From: Galbula dea
Lineage: Eukaryota; Chordata; Aves; Piciformes; Galbulidae
DNA length: 64,000 bases
Assembly: GCA_013399015.1 (NCBI GenBank)
Contig: VWZX01006814.1
Span: 1,054,001 to 1,118,000, forward strand
Direction: 5' to 3'
A model generated the notes under the pieces. The model was not told the origin of the DNA, made no database searches, and saw only the letters and a list, made by a program, of their open reading frames with translations. Below are positions 12,838 through 24,872 of the stretch, in pieces; the stretch's first letter is position 1, and each line of letters starts with the position of its first letter. The translations under genes and the position numbers were made by a program.

Positions 12838-13875
12838 AGCTTCAGTCTGTGTAAGACATATGTGTGAGTTTACAGCTGTTGGCACCTTAATATTTACTCT
12901 TCTAATGCTGTAGTTAAACATCTTGAATTTGATTTTGTTTATGATTCAATAAAGACTGGCTACAAAAGATAAAAAAAAGAGTTTCTACTTCCTCCTTCTT
13001 TGTAACTGAAGTCCCATCTGGCACACCGTAATTTCTATCAAGAACCCTACAGGCATGGGTTTGACTTGTCTTTTTCCTTACAAAATTATGTTGGAGGCAG
13101 CTTGAGTCTGGCTAAATTTCCATATGGAATGGAAGAGACACAAAAGAAAATGCTGGAACCTGAATGCCCTTTGCAAATGTCCATTGATTAATTCAGTTAA
13201 CTTCATGGCTCTAGGATGTTCTGATTTCATTATACCACTGCAACATAATAAAAAGTTAGGTTACTGGTATTTATTTATTTATTACTGGTGGCAGAAAGGC
13301 ACCAACACAGTGGAAAAAGAGGAAATTGTCTCTTGGTAAAGATTAAAACTGTGATTTGGGATATTGTTCAAAGACATAGTCTAATTAAAAAAGAATGTAT
13401 ATGCCTAGTTGTCAGTCATACATTATTAAAATAGTTCAAGGTACTGTTTTTTATTTTTTCATCCTTAGGAACTTTAAAAAAAAAACAATATCCAAAAAAC
13501 AGTCCTAAAATGAAGAAGTGATCAAAAGCTTTGAAATTTAGTCTTAGCAGAATGTGTTCCTTACGTTGCTTTTTGACACCAGAACATTTTAAAATACTTT
13601 CATAAGTCATACAGAGAGAGAGAGAAACATAAACATTGGGCATCCAGTTTCACAGAATTGCTAAATAAAACATCTCAAAGGTCCTTCATTGCAGCAAAAA
13701 TGCTGGCTTTGTTGGCTCTGATTCTGCAAAATCTCATCTCAACACTAGATTTTAGATTTCACCTTAGTGTGCCAGAAATCTCATGAGGAATTCCTGAGAG
13801 AGATAGCACTTCTTCAGTACTCAGGCAAACGTTCAACAGTTTTGGTATGGGGGAAGAAAATCTTAGTATCAAGGG
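12838..13875. other. Single-copy A+T-rich noncoding DNA
   Basis: No gene is recognised. A run of nine A bases lies near 13478-13486, and a short GA tract (about six units) near 13613-13625. Confidence 0.5.
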
Positions 13876-14125
13876 TCAGGGCTGGGCTCTAAGCAGCTGC
13901 AGGGTCTGCTGTATTATCTGTTGCTGAAGTTTGTGTAACTGCAGAGGCAGAGCTAGTGCAGGGGAACGAGGAGGCTCCTGGGCTCTGAGCAGCTGCAGAG
14001 TCTACTGCCGAAATGCCGGGCAACCCGGCCCTGGCTAGGCAGAGCCTATCACTGAGATGTGCGGGGCTCCGGGCCAGCTGCTACGGAAACAGCGCGCACT
14101 CCATGAAAGGAGGTGGAGGTGGCTG
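13876..14125. other. CpG-rich block with an internal 28-bp near-duplicate
   Basis: This block stands out from its A+T-rich surroundings. The part from about 13964 to 14100 holds around nine CpG dinucleotides, including CCGGGCAACCCGG and GCGCGC. A segment beginning GGGCTCTAAGCAGCTGCAGG near 13885 recurs as GGGCTCTGAGCAGCTGCAGA about 94 bp later, so the block contains a partial tandem duplication. It could be a young LTR or repeat fragment or a tiny CpG island. No transcript structure is evident. Confidence 0.5.
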
Positions 14126-14280
14126 CCTGACACATGTACTTACACTGATGTTTAATCTGATGCCACACAAAAAAGAGAATCAGGATAATGGATAAAAAAT
14201 TCAATTATAAGAGTAATGATAAAGGTAACATATTTTGAATGTGATGACTATAAGTGAAATCCTCACCATTTAATGGAATC

Positions 14281-14642
14281 TCACAGTTTCACAGTATCTG
14301 CCAAGCTGGAAGGGACCCACAAGGATCATTGAGTCCAGCTCCTTGACCTGTGCAGGACACCCCAAAAATCACACCATATGCCTGAGAACGATGTCCAAAC
14401 ACTTTTTGAACTCTGTCAGTCTTGGTGCTGAGACAACTTCCCTGGGGAAGCTGTTCCAGATCCCAATCACCCTCTGGGTGAAAAACCTTTTCCTAATCTC
14501 TAGCTTGAACCTTCCCTGACTCAACTTCATCCCATTTCCCTTAGTCCTATCACTGTCCACTGGACTGAGAAGATCAGTATCTACCTCTCTGCTATACCTT
14601 GTGAGGATGTTGAAGACCGCAATGAGGTGTCCCCTCAACCTC
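14281..14642 (-). mobile_element. CR1 LINE, 3' segment with readable ORF2 C-terminus
   Basis: The minus strand keeps a 91-codon open frame (14369-14644) ending in the C-terminal signature of CR1 ORF2: RTKGNGMKL, then LEIRKRFFTQRVIGIWNSFP, then REVVSAPRL and FKKCLDIVL. In intact CR1 this tail lies downstream of the endonuclease and reverse-transcriptase domains; both are absent here because of 5' truncation. The plus strand starts with TCACAGTTTCACAGTATCTG, the complement of the 3' octamers. The readable frame suggests a fairly young insertion. Its 5' truncation point abuts the leader of the minus-strand retroviral relic, so the CR1 probably inserted into, or replaced part of, that element. 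Confidence 0.93.
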
Positions 14643-15089
14643 AAATTCTGGTGGAGTCAGATTAGCATAAATAAAAATATAATAGCCTGGGGAAGGACTG
14701 AAAGTATACTTAGTAGCTAAATCTATCAGGTGACCCCTGTAGTACTGAGACAGTTTCACTAACCAATTAAATGCAGTATAAATCAGTGATGAACAACCTA
14801 ACAAAGTGGCAAAGGTCACACAATGGCAGCAATGGATAAATCTAAAACAGTTAGAACAAATAAACAAAACACAAGACATAGGAATAGGAAGGGAACACTA
14901 CAAGAGATAACTTAGAAATTGACTCTGAAATTGACTCCAGAAGGGCATGGAATGTTTCTGATTTCATGGAAGACAGCATGATCTAAGCAGTTTGTTTCAG
15001 TTTCCAAACCTTAAAGGCTCTTGGAGAAAAAGGTTTGAGACCTTCTCAACTGAAGGAGCTGGAATTTGATTTGGGGCAATTTATCAAAA
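14643..15089 (-). mobile_element. ERV leader/internal fragment, 5' part
   Basis: This stretch lies directly downstream, in minus-strand sense, of the primer binding site and LTR at 15.09-15.7 kb, so by position it is the start of the internal region of an endogenous retrovirus. No gag, pol or env motif can be recognised. A 95-codon minus-strand frame (14592-14879) runs into the CR1 and shows no known domain. The rest of the provirus is missing, either deleted or lost around the CR1 insertion. Confidence 0.5.
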
Positions 15090-15119
15090 CTTTCGATGCC
15101 CCATGCTGGGCATCGAAAG
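15090..15119 (-). promoter_or_regulatory. Decayed retroviral primer binding site, tRNA-Lys(1,2) type, now a perfect hairpin
   Basis: On the minus strand, a few bases after the CA that ends the LTR, the sequence GATGCCCAGCATGGGGC resembles the 18-nt site complementary to the 3' end of tRNA-Lys(1,2). The mismatches are mostly transitions at former CpG positions. Position right after the LTR is where reverse transcription is primed. The same bases form 12-bp perfect arms (CTTTCGATGCCC and its complement) around a 6-base loop. Confidence 0.6.
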
Positions 15120-15212
15120 CTGTTGAGGGTCAGGGCTGGGCTGGCCACCAACCCAATGACAGATGCTTTCTAGTATCCCCTCTTCCCCCTTCCACAAGAA
15201 GGGAAAGGGAAT

Positions 15213-15235
15213 AAGAGAGAGAGAGAGAGAGAGAA
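15213..15235. repeat. (GA)n microsatellite inside LTR
   Basis: About 11 AG/GA units follow GGGAATA in the 3' part of the LTR. Confidence 0.95.
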
Positions 15236-15278
15236 ACATCTGTGGATTGGAAAATAAACTTAAAACTATTTTAATGAG

Positions 15279-15300
15279 AATAATAATAATAATAATAAAA
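15279..15300. repeat. (AAT)n microsatellite inside LTR
   Basis: About seven AAT/TAA units lie close to the presumed polyadenylation signal of the LTR. Confidence 0.95.
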
Positions 15301-15710
15301 TGAAATTTATACAAATATACACAAAACCAATACCAGACCCAAACCCCCCTTGATGGCAACTACATCACCATCACCACTGATAGCATGCCAGAAGGCCTCA
15401 GTAGCAGACAGGAACCAGGCTCAGGGGCTGGATCCTGGTACTGAATGAAGGAACCTATGAATCAAGTTCGAAGGCAGAACAGATAGAGTTCTTCTCAGAT
15501 GCTGGCCATCGGAGAAGAGAAAGAGGAGAGAGAAAGAAGGATCTGACCCTCAGCTTTATATTGAGTATGATGTATATGGGGTGGAATACTTAGTTGGTCA
15601 GTTTAGGGTCACCTATCCTTTCCTCTCCTCCCTGTAGGTGTAGCCTTTAGTCTGAGCTTAATCTAAAAGCTTACAAATAATGGATTAATCAGGAAGGAAC
15701 AAGCCTGCAC

Positions 15711-18700
15711 CATATAGTAGAAAACAATCACTTTCCCATCATTTGCCAGACTACACTAATGGAAAACCTTAAAGAAAACAAACTTCTGATATTGGGCAAA
15801 ATTATGCTTATGGTTTTTTTTCCTCTCCATGCAAAACCAGTTTTACTTCCCTTAAGTTCTGTGTTCATTTTTCTCTTTAAATACAGAATAAATAAATATT
15901 GTACCAGAGCCCAAAACAACAGTTAATTAAAAAGACCACAATAATTGACAATTCAATAGTAAACTGCTATCACAAGCACTGAAGTTTAAATTGGAGTTTA
16001 AAACTCCTCCAGCTTTTGCTAATCTTTGATGCTCAAGGGAACAAAGGAAGTTTTTGGTTTGGAAAAATTTACTATTTTTGCATGACAATGCCCTCCTTTT
16101 TTTTTTTTCCCTGATTTCCTAAGGAAATAAGGCACTTTGTCAAACTGTCTGTCATTCCTCCCTTAATTACTTTTGAACACACTTGCCAATTTAACCATAT
16201 TTGACAGAGGAGTTCAGGAACAGTGGTATTTTACAAGCTTCACTGAACTGCCTGCACAGAAAAGTGAGACCTGAAGGACTGGCTCCATCTGAAGATGGGC
16301 AGGGAGCCCTCAGCTGCTGCATAACCTGGCTGGGAAGGAGCACGGGCATGGGTCCAAGAAAGCCACAGGCACGCAGCGAACTGAGGTGGGTAAAGGGAGC
16401 TGCTACTGTTGTAGTGGGAGAGGTGACAACTACAAACGCACATTTAACCTGACTGCTCTGACTCTACCACTTATGAAATTCCCAGTTAATTTTCCTGATC
16501 CCAAAATTCATGCTCTTTTTTTTTGCCTTTCAGGTGGTTTTGTGTCACAGATTCAAGATACCAGAGGTTTTCAGTGAGTCCAGGAAGAAAACAGCCATTT
16601 GTGAAATGCCATGTTGTGTGGAGAAGGATTATTACTGATTGTTCATTATTATTGTTATTATTGGTTTATGATTTAGAAGTTTTCTGTTCACATACAACTA
16701 AGACATGATTACTTAAAACAAAACAAAACAAAGTTTTGAGCAAACCTTTCTAATTCTTTGGGTTTGATGTTGGTCAAACTCACTTCTGCCACATCACAAG
16801 GTAGACTAGACTGGCAAATTTGTAAAATCCATGGAGAATAGAGGTTAGAGGTAGACAGAGAAGGGATAGGGAGATAAAACCCATGTTGTAGCTTGCAAAA
16901 ATCGTACTCTCATATAGAAAATGACAGGTATATTAGGGGGATAAAAAAAGGATTCATTTCTTTAAAGCTGCAAAGGGTCTCACAGTCTATTACCATCAGC
17001 TTGTGGAAGGCAGTAGCCATCATGGCAGACACTTTTTCTTTTCTGGTACTTCAAGAAATTAAACTGTCAGTCTTAATTTCAGCTGGTGGCTTCACCATGA
17101 TATGATGCTGTGTTTAAGAGGGTTTGAACTCAAAACAATTCTTTTGGCTTCTCTGTCTCCCATATCAGATAGGAATCTCTTGCTGAAACCCAGGATATTG
17201 CATTTGAGACATCAAACCAAATGAGTGTCAGCAAGCGTGAGGCTGTCTTGTAGTTTTGGCAATGAAACACTCCTACCGGAAAACCTGGAGGACATCCAGT
17301 GCCTAAAGCTCAATTTTATCATTTATCACAAGCTGGGGAGCAAGTATTTTAAGCAATTTGAAGATAAGACCCCACAGTTACATAGAGATAACATCACAAG
17401 GGACAAACTCCCAGCACAAGTCTACATAGTTTGGCAGAGTTACACCCAAGATAAATCCCTTCTGAGAAAGGCAACAGAAAATGACTAGAGCGTCATTACA
17501 GTACAATCTTGCTTCACTTAGTCTTTCCATGAATGTTGGGTATACTGACAATAACACCACAGTTGTGCAAACTGTCAGTGACTCTTTGTTTCACCAGAGT
17601 GTATAACCTTGCTGGTAGAAGAGGACAGAAGATGCCAGTACCTGGATGTGGAGCTCATTTTTCAGGTGGAAGTGTGTACAGCTTTAGCAAGGGAGGACTT
17701 TCCTCACAATGCTTCAGGAATTAGTGGTGACTTAATACAATGCTCACCAGGCCAAAGGTGGGAAATAAAACGGTTTCATGTATTTAAATCTGAGGGAAAC
17801 CTGACAGAGACCCTTACCACACTTAAAGAATTATTGCCCAGTTAGCAACAGCAATGCACATTTCAGTGTTTCTTAGAAACACAGCCAAAAACAGTCCCTG
17901 TGTAAGGACGAGTGGAGATCAGTGGGGAATGCCAGCCCTTCTGCCTTTCTAACCTTCTGAAGAAACTCATTCCACCTCACCCTGGGTTTTGTTGTGACTT
18001 TCGTTCCAAGTCACTCTAAGAAGCTTTAGAGGCTGGAGTCATACATCGTGGCCTCTGTGGATTAAGGGCTATATAGGCAAGAAAATATTTCTTCCTAGAA
18101 ATAGCCCTATGCTCTGAAGCAAAAAGATAGATAACCCCTGTAAATTTTCTCTTTGCCAGTGCAATTGCTGATGTTATTCATATTCATGTAAGTGCCTAAC
18201 CCTTTCCTGAATTATTTGCCTTATATCAACTTGAGTTCACAAAATAACTTCATAGGTAGCTGCCATTTTCACCTCTAAACTTTCCAGAATACTCTTGCCA
18301 GTGGACTTTTATCAAAGTACTGATTTAAGGCTGATGGTTTGTACTTTGAAAACCACAGGCTCACTTTTTATGGAGAAAAGAGACCAGACAGGTTTGATGA
18401 CTTGCATTCCAGTAACAACAAAACCCATTGACCAGAGACAAAAACGACCTGATTGCAGAGAAAAATTCCAAAGTGACTACAAAACTGTCTTCTAAAGAGA
18501 TTTAAAAAGTGTACTGGAGAAAGTAGCTGGGATTTTGAACCCCTCCTGGACATATCCCTCCCTGTCCTGCAGAATCCTCATCCATTGGTTGAAGTAGATA
18601 AGAATATGTTACTTTTCTTTTAAGGGCTACAATCTATTTTTCTGCACTTCTAGAGCAAATAAAGAAGACATTTTAATTCTCTGAAGTCTCTTTGGACCCT

Positions 18701-20869
18701 AAAAGAGGAAGGCGTATACCTCATATCATGGCAAGCCTCATTGCTTTTCCCATTGGACTACACTAGCAGAGTTATCACTTCACTTTTTGCTTCAGCATCC
18801 AGTAACCTTAAGTCTGCCCTTACAACTATTTATACAATTACTGCACAGTCCTGTATAATTAGGAAAGCCTCTCATGTGCTTAGACACTACATATGTCTGC
18901 ATTTTGTTATGTTGTCTGTTAACAATGATATTTACCAGTACTAAATTAGTTCAGAGAAAAATTAAACAAATGGAAAGAGTTAACAGAAAGTAGGTTACCA
19001 AGAAATGAGAAAATCTGCTCATTTAGTATTTCAGGTATGTTTAGTGGCTGCTAGCACAAGCGCTCTTAAGAAATGCAGAGCAGGAAATGATTAGCAGTGC
19101 TTCTATTGCAGGACTGTCCAAAACTGACACTCTTGTCACACACAGTGTTCAGTGTTTTATTGGAAAAGGAGATAGCTACCATATATTTTTCTTATAAAAA
19201 AAGACTTTTGAAAGTGGGATTTAGGAACACTCAGGTTATATCAGCATAGATTCTAATCCCGGCCTCAAGTGCTTCAAGAAGATAAGGGGATGAACTCCTT
19301 TTGAAGGCATTTGGCATCTTCAAATTTGGCAGCTTTATTGGAAATGAATCTGCTCAGCCCAAAAGATCTGTTTTCCTTGTGTTTTGTACTGTGATCCGTT
19401 ATCTGGTGTGCTGGAGATTCATTCACACTAAGAGAAAAATAAAAGCACCAGTGATATGAAACTGGTACTCTCTTCAGTGTATACACTTCTATTTAAAAAA
19501 AAGCATGCTACCAGGCTCTGTTATTCCTAAGCAGTATAGCAATAAATCAAAGTAATGTCCTTGGTCAAAAATCACTGCCAGAAATCAGACACCCTGTCAG
19601 TTTATGGGTCTTATTCCCTGCCTCCCCCAATTTCCTTTTACTCTCCCTTTGCTAGTCCTCTTCTTCTCTTTCCTGTTTTCTCAAGCCCTACAGCCTGCAG
19701 ACCTGAAATATCTTTACTCTTTCTGCAGAAAGTACACCTCACTCCAATTAATTTATTCTGACTTACCTACAGCTCAATGCTATGGACAATATTTTCAGGG
19801 TCTGAAGCTCCTTCATTACTTCAAGCACTTAACTGGCTTTTCCACAGAACTTGACTCCCTGTAGCATCCATGATTCTTGACCAGTTCAAACACTACTGCT
19901 GTCCTTCATCATTAGAACATCTACCAAAATGACATTCTGAGGTGCAGGAGAGAAGAGTGAAACTGTCTCCCTGCTCAGCTAGCAAAAGCCTAGAAAGGAC
20001 AATCCTGTGCTGCCTGTTTCTCATTCTTTATAAAAGTCCATGGGGTTATTTGTTAGCTCTGATGGATTGATCAGCTTCTAGGACTGAAATTGTTCTTTGT
20101 CTCCAATTAAATTTGCACATACAGTGAGTTCTTACACCTGCCCTCTTTTTCAGGCTTTCATCCTTTCTCTGTGGGCAGGTCAGAGAGTGAGACTAAGATT
20201 ATACAGAAGAGGGAAATCAATCCAAAGAGAGAACTGACATTGAAGTAGTGGAAAAAATCTGTTTGCAGGAATATGACTGCTCTTTCTGCACATATTCACA
20301 GAATCCTAGAAAGTGATAAATTGCCAACTGAAAACAAATTCTCTCTGAAAGGCTTATCACAGACAGAAAGAACAGAGAATTTACACTAACACAATCGCTA
20401 ACCCAACTGGTGTTTTTACAGTTTTCTATACTTGTTCTTGAAACTAGAATGAACAAATAAATATTTCTATGCTCCAATCAAACATGTAAATTCATTTGTA
20501 TTTTTCCTCACCAAGTGCCAGAGTGAATAAGGGGAAATTAAATGTAATTTTACTGTTCAATCAGTCAAAACTGACAACCAACAATGAAAGACATTAATCT
20601 GAATTAGCAGCATAGGGAAAAAAATGACACAACACTGTCTGTAGGATCGGATGGAATTGATACCTATCACTAAAGGCGACCTGATGAATTCTGACTCACT
20701 CTTTGCAGTGATCATGATTGCAATTTACTATTGTACAAGATACTTCCTGCTTTTCAGGGCAAATTCTCCAAGTATGTGTCACCAATCAGAAAATGCCTTC
20801 AGAAGATGAGGCTGTAAGCTGAAAGAATTAAGTCTTTTCATGGGGTAAGTAGTCAGCTTCTTAAAACAA
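15711..20869. other. Single-copy noncoding DNA
   Basis: About 5 kb without a recognisable gene or repeat. There is a T12 run near 16098-16109, a short imperfect ATT run near 16644-16662 and an AAAAC run near 16717-16731. Open frames of 60-90 codons overlap in several frames around 16.2-16.7 and 17.2-17.8 kb with no domain signal. Confidence 0.5.
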
Positions 20870-20879
20870 TCAGTTATTT

Positions 20880-20945
20880 TTCCATTCCTCTTCCAACAAC
20901 CTCGCTGTTTTTTATGGGTTGTATTCTGTGTGATTCTGTGATCTC
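20880..20945 (+). mobile_element. Possible CR1 3'-end scrap
   Basis: CCTCTTCCAACAACCTCGCT, then a short spacer, then TGTATTCTGTGTGATTCTGTGA resemble the CR1 'cttccaacc...attctgtgattctgtga' terminus. The upstream core (TAGATGATCTTTNAGGTCCC) is not recognisable, so the call rests on the octamer-like tail and is weak. Confidence 0.4.
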
Positions 20946-23316
20946 TGTTCCAGTGTCCTCTAGGACAACTTTCCAAATCAGTCTTACTGCCTTCCAAGAG
21001 CTTCTATGTGGTAGACAGTGATCAGGTATCTCCTGCTCCCCCGTGGACATCCACCTAGACTGGTTTAGATGTTTCCTTGCCGTAGACAAAAGCAGTGGGG
21101 GAACAGACCACTTCTTTGCAAACTCTCTGACTTCAAAGGATTCTCCTAGAGCTCCTGCAGCTGCATCTTAGAGCCTCTCCCAGAGACTTGCTATGCAGTT
21201 TCTTAGGGCATCATTCCGTGTCTGGTGAACCGAGTCAGGTGTGGGCTGCCTGCCTGACAACCTGGAAATACCCTGTGCAATACAAAAAAAACCACAGGAG
21301 AAATCCAGTATCACCTTCTCGTCTAAATCATTCCTTCTTCACAAGTGCCCTCTTCAACAATATCCACCTATGCTCCTCTGTGAGTTGCCTGTAACGACCC
21401 TCTCAGACACGTTTACTCTTTGAAATGCAAATGTAGTCGTTTAAGGTGCTCAGCCCTGACAAACCTCAACAAATGTTTGTTTGTTTCTCCACACGAAAAT
21501 GTACAGTGAAAATCTCTTGTGATCTAAGTACTCTGATTAGAAGGTTAAAGAACTATTGTTGAAGGGATTCCTTCTCTAAGACATTGCAATTTTGTGATTA
21601 ATGTCAGAGAACAGACAGACAACCTTTGGCTATCCATATTTCAAAGTATCTAGGCTTCTAACACCTGCATAAGAGCATCGAAACTTCCTGTGACATAAGA
21701 GGAAAACAGTTGCCCAAGAAGATGTCGTGTAACAAAATTCCTAGGACTCAGGACACTTTGTACAAAGTGAGAGACCTCCTCTCCTTACAGCAAATGAAAG
21801 CTGCTCAGTATCACCTCTGGAGTTTAAGCAATGATTTGCTGCATCCTGAGTGGATACCTCTCTTAATATGTGGACGAGTTGATGACATCTAACTGACCAA
21901 TCTTAGCAGAGCGACACTGATTTAATGGGAACCTGGACACTGAGTGAAGTTATAAATGCTTCATTAAGCTGTTGTGATGAAAATCATCTTGGGTTTCAAC
22001 CTGACTCTTTATAAACCCTGGAGATAAACAGGTACTTCCAGATTATGCTTTATTTAATTTTAAAATATTCCTTCAGAGTAGCATGTATAAAATATATTCT
22101 CAAAGTACTCCTTCTGTCCATAGACTTCAGAGGATGTACAGTTTAAGAGGCAGACGTCTACAGTGTAGATATTTAGATGAGTACCATTTCAAGTGTTTTG
22201 GGCCAAGAAGGGCATCAAGAAGGCCATTTAGTCAATAACATCTACTGAGTATGGAAAGGTGCTCAGCTCCCTCTCAAGTTTATACCTATATTTAGTCAGC
22301 TGAACAGCTCTCTTGACTCCACTCCCTGTAGCAACTATATCTCCACTGACTGCATAGGCAGTGAAACTCTGGCTATGCAAACAACTAAATGAATGTGAAT
22401 AACATCTAACTGAATCCTGCCTTAGGAGCATAAGACTTTCAGAGACCTTACAATGAGCAGTATGCCTGGGAAATACAGCTGTCCTAACAGCTGCTGTAAA
22501 AAATAGGGGCAAAACCTCTGCAGACTTCCAGGAAGAAATTCCCCTAGTGCAGTCTGTTTAGAACATCTGTGATTTCTGTAATTATTGCCTGGTTTCCCTG
22601 CTCACATGTGCCCATGCCCAGATGAACCAGTTGTTTCCATAATGATAAAGAGATGAATAAAAGGCTGAGAAGATACTTGCTGTTAATTATTTGCATTTAG
22701 GGAGGGGTATAATTAGTTTTACAATTCCTAATGCTATCTCCATCCATAAACAAGAGTCCATATTAGTTAGTAGTTAGAAGAGACCACATATGCCACAGAT
22801 TACTGTAGCTCTGTAACGGACTTTTCCTTTGCTTTTTGTTTCTGGCTTTTGGTTTGTTTGTTCGGTTTTTTTCAGTGCTTTGTGATTTCTTGCTCATCTA
22901 TTCTATTCAGCACTCCTGAGTTCAGAACTTCCTTTATTGGAAATAGGAAGTTCACATTGATCATAAGATCTGAAAGAGACCATTGAGGATGACAGCTAAT
23001 GATATTTTAGAGGTTCTTAAATTAGAATTCAGCCCATTCCTAATAGAAAGGAAAAAGTCAACACACTGCCAATTATAGCAAGGCGACATTCTTCCACACA
23101 TCATTAGCTGCAGATGCATGGATTTAAGTGAGAATTTGGACTTCTTTCTTAGGTTGCCAGTTTGACATACATTTGTCTTCGAAAGGAAAGTACAGACACT
23201 GATTTCCCATTTACGAGTGAGTCTGGTCTTCTGGAAGGAGCGTTAGCAGTAGGCAATTGGTTTCTAGCACTCTTCCAAAGGTGAGGAGGTGCTGGCAGAA
23301 GTGACAACAATGTTAA
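20946..23316. other. Single-copy noncoding DNA
   Basis: No gene is recognised. The 22560-22740 stretch is rich in TAATTA-like motifs. The sequence near 22950-23010 (AGATCTGAAAGAGACCATTG) might be an eroded old CR1 tail but is too diverged to call. Confidence 0.45.
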
Positions 23317-23445
23317 GATCACAGAGCCACAGAATGTTAGGAGTTGGAAGGGACCTTGAAAGATCATCTAGTCCAACTCCCCTTCCACACCAGGATTCCC
23401 TAGACCAGGTCACACAGAAGCACGTCCAGATAAACTCATATTGAA
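23317..23445 (-). mobile_element. CR1 LINE, 3'-end fragment
   Basis: The plus strand reads GATCACAGAGCCACAGAATG, TTAGGAGTTGGAAGGGACCT, TGAAAGATCATCTAGTCCAA and GATTCCCTAGACCAGGTCAC, which is the complement of the avian CR1 3' UTR. It is nearly identical in this core to the 1.2 and 28.7 kb copies, so all three belong to one subfamily. About 130 bp remain after 5' truncation. Confidence 0.93.
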
Positions 23446-24480
23446 CAACTGATATTCAAAATACAGAGGATGACTTTGCTTGTATTGTTGAAATAGAGAG
23501 ATTCCATAATTCAGCAAAAGCTAAAGGGTCCTCAATTTTAATTATGTCTTTTAACTCTGAAAAGCTCATTAAAAATGTCTTCTTATGCTAGGAAAAGACA
23601 GTTTTTAAGTGGCACAAAAATACAAAACCCTCCCAGCAGGTTCTAACTGTATCAAAAGAGGCCATTTCAATCTCTCATCCAACAATAGTTAGAAGCTGGT
23701 GTCAGTAGTGCTTAAGCAATTTTAGATATCCGCTCTCCATGCCTGTCTGTTTGCTCTAATCCCTACTGTGTACCATCCATGGCTACATCATGAGAATTTG
23801 TGTGGCCAGGTGGAGAACCAGAATGGAAAACTAGTTCAACTGAAAAACAAATATATTGGCTGTGGACCAATGGGAAAAGTATAGAAGCTACATGTGTCAC
23901 CAAAGAAAGACAAGTGTGCGCATTAACAAAGTATAGATGTATTTCTAAGTACCCCTCTCATTCACAGTAACAAATACATGTACTGATGCAGAACTTGGTT
24001 GACTTGCTACCTTCAGTCTCCACCTGTCTGTATACACTAGTCTCCCCAAATCATATGTACTGTGATTCCTACCTTTTGTTTCATGACCTAGTGAGTACTC
24101 CAGGATGCCAGATAAAATTGCCAGGGCTGAAGAGCAGGGCATTTGTCAGGAGTGCCTGAAGGGATCCTTCTGAAAGCAGTAAGGTGCCTGCCACTGCAAC
24201 ACACTTCTTGTACTTCATTGCCTGTCCACAGTGCTTCTTATCTGAAGATTACGATCATTCACTGATGGGAACTCCCTGTCTTCTTGTTAGACCTCCTCAC
24301 AGAGAAGGTCTTCTGCTTTATCAGAAGCATCCCTCTTCAGAAGCTCACTGTACCACCAGCTAGCATGGCTACATCCACAAGGCATTCACAGACACAGTGA
24401 GAATGTTTCCCTTATTTACATGCAGCCCTCCATCTGGACAGAACCTCAGCTGAAGATACCCATCAGTTCCCTCTGTAAAT
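23446..24480. other. Single-copy noncoding DNA
   Basis: No gene, RNA or repeat recognised. Confidence 0.5.
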
Positions 24481-24862
24481 CATAGAACCATTAGAGTTGA
24501 AAGGGACCTCAAAGATCATCTAGTTCCAACCCCCTGCCTGGCAGGGACACCATCCACTAGATCAGGTTGCTCAGGGCCCCATCAAGCCTTGTCTTAGAAG
24601 CTTCCAGGGATGAGGCTTCCACAACCTCTCTGGGCAACCTGTTCCACTATCTCACCACCCTCATAGTGAAGAACTTCCTCCTAATGTCTAATCTAAACCT
24701 GCCCTCCTCTAGCTTACACCCATTTCCCCTGTTTCTATCACTGTCCGACCTCCTAAAAAGTCACTCCCCAGCTTTCTTGTAGGCCCCCTTCAGATACTGG
24801 AAGGCCACAAGAAGGTCTCCTCGGAGCCTTCTCCTCTGCAGATTGAACAATCCCAACTCAAG
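24481..24862 (-). mobile_element. CR1 LINE, 3' segment abutting a tRNA gene
   Basis: About 380 bp of CR1 in minus orientation. The plus strand opens with CATAGAACCATTAGAGTTGA and passes through AAGATCATCTAGTTCCAACC, CACAACCTCTCTGGGCAACC, GAAGAACTTCCTCCTAATGT and GAAGGTCTCCTCGGAGCCTT to GATTGAACAATCCCAACTC. This is the antisense of the CR1 3' region from the ORF2 C-terminus to the tail. The 5' truncation point falls within a few bases of the Pol III terminator of the tRNA-Ala gene, in the same orientation, which is why the pair is listed among the findings. Confidence 0.95.
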
Positions 24863-24864
24863 AG

Positions 24865-24869
24865 AAAAA
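24865..24869 (-). terminator. Pol III terminator of tRNA-Ala
   Basis: A T5 run on the minus strand begins four bases after the discriminator base of the tRNA, the normal position for RNA polymerase III termination. Confidence 0.85.
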
Positions 24870-24872
24870 CTC

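Larger units (their letters stand above)
15121..15710 (-). mobile_element. ERV 5' LTR (relic)
   Basis: In minus-strand sense the element ends ...CCTCAACA just before the primer binding site, giving the canonical CA terminus. Inside are a TATAAA box at 15555-15560, an ATTAAA-type polyadenylation signal at 15270-15275, and a GTGGAATACTTAGTTGGTCA-type U3 segment (plus-strand reading) resembling a widespread avian LTR family. A GA microsatellite and an AAT microsatellite sit in the R/U5 part. The upstream edge (a plus-strand CA near 15710) is a guess; target duplications cannot be tested because the 3' LTR is not found. ERVL or ERVK affiliation is not resolved. Confidence 0.7.

Noticed and set aside
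15090..15119. Perfect hairpin considered as a microRNA precursor or bacterial-type terminator
   Set aside because: The stem is only 12 bp, too short for a pre-miRNA, and its position after the LTR explains it as a primer binding site remnant.
13876..15140. AGGGTCAGGGCTGGGCT at about 13878 and again at about 15126, considered as paired LTR ends of one provirus
   Set aside because: Identity stops after about 17 bp on both sides and the segment at 13.9 kb does not continue into LTR sequence; a chance or short low-complexity match is more likely.
22950..23060. Possible old CR1 tail (AGATCTGAAAGAGACCATTG)
   Set aside because: Only a short stretch resembles the CR1 core and no octamer tail is seen.
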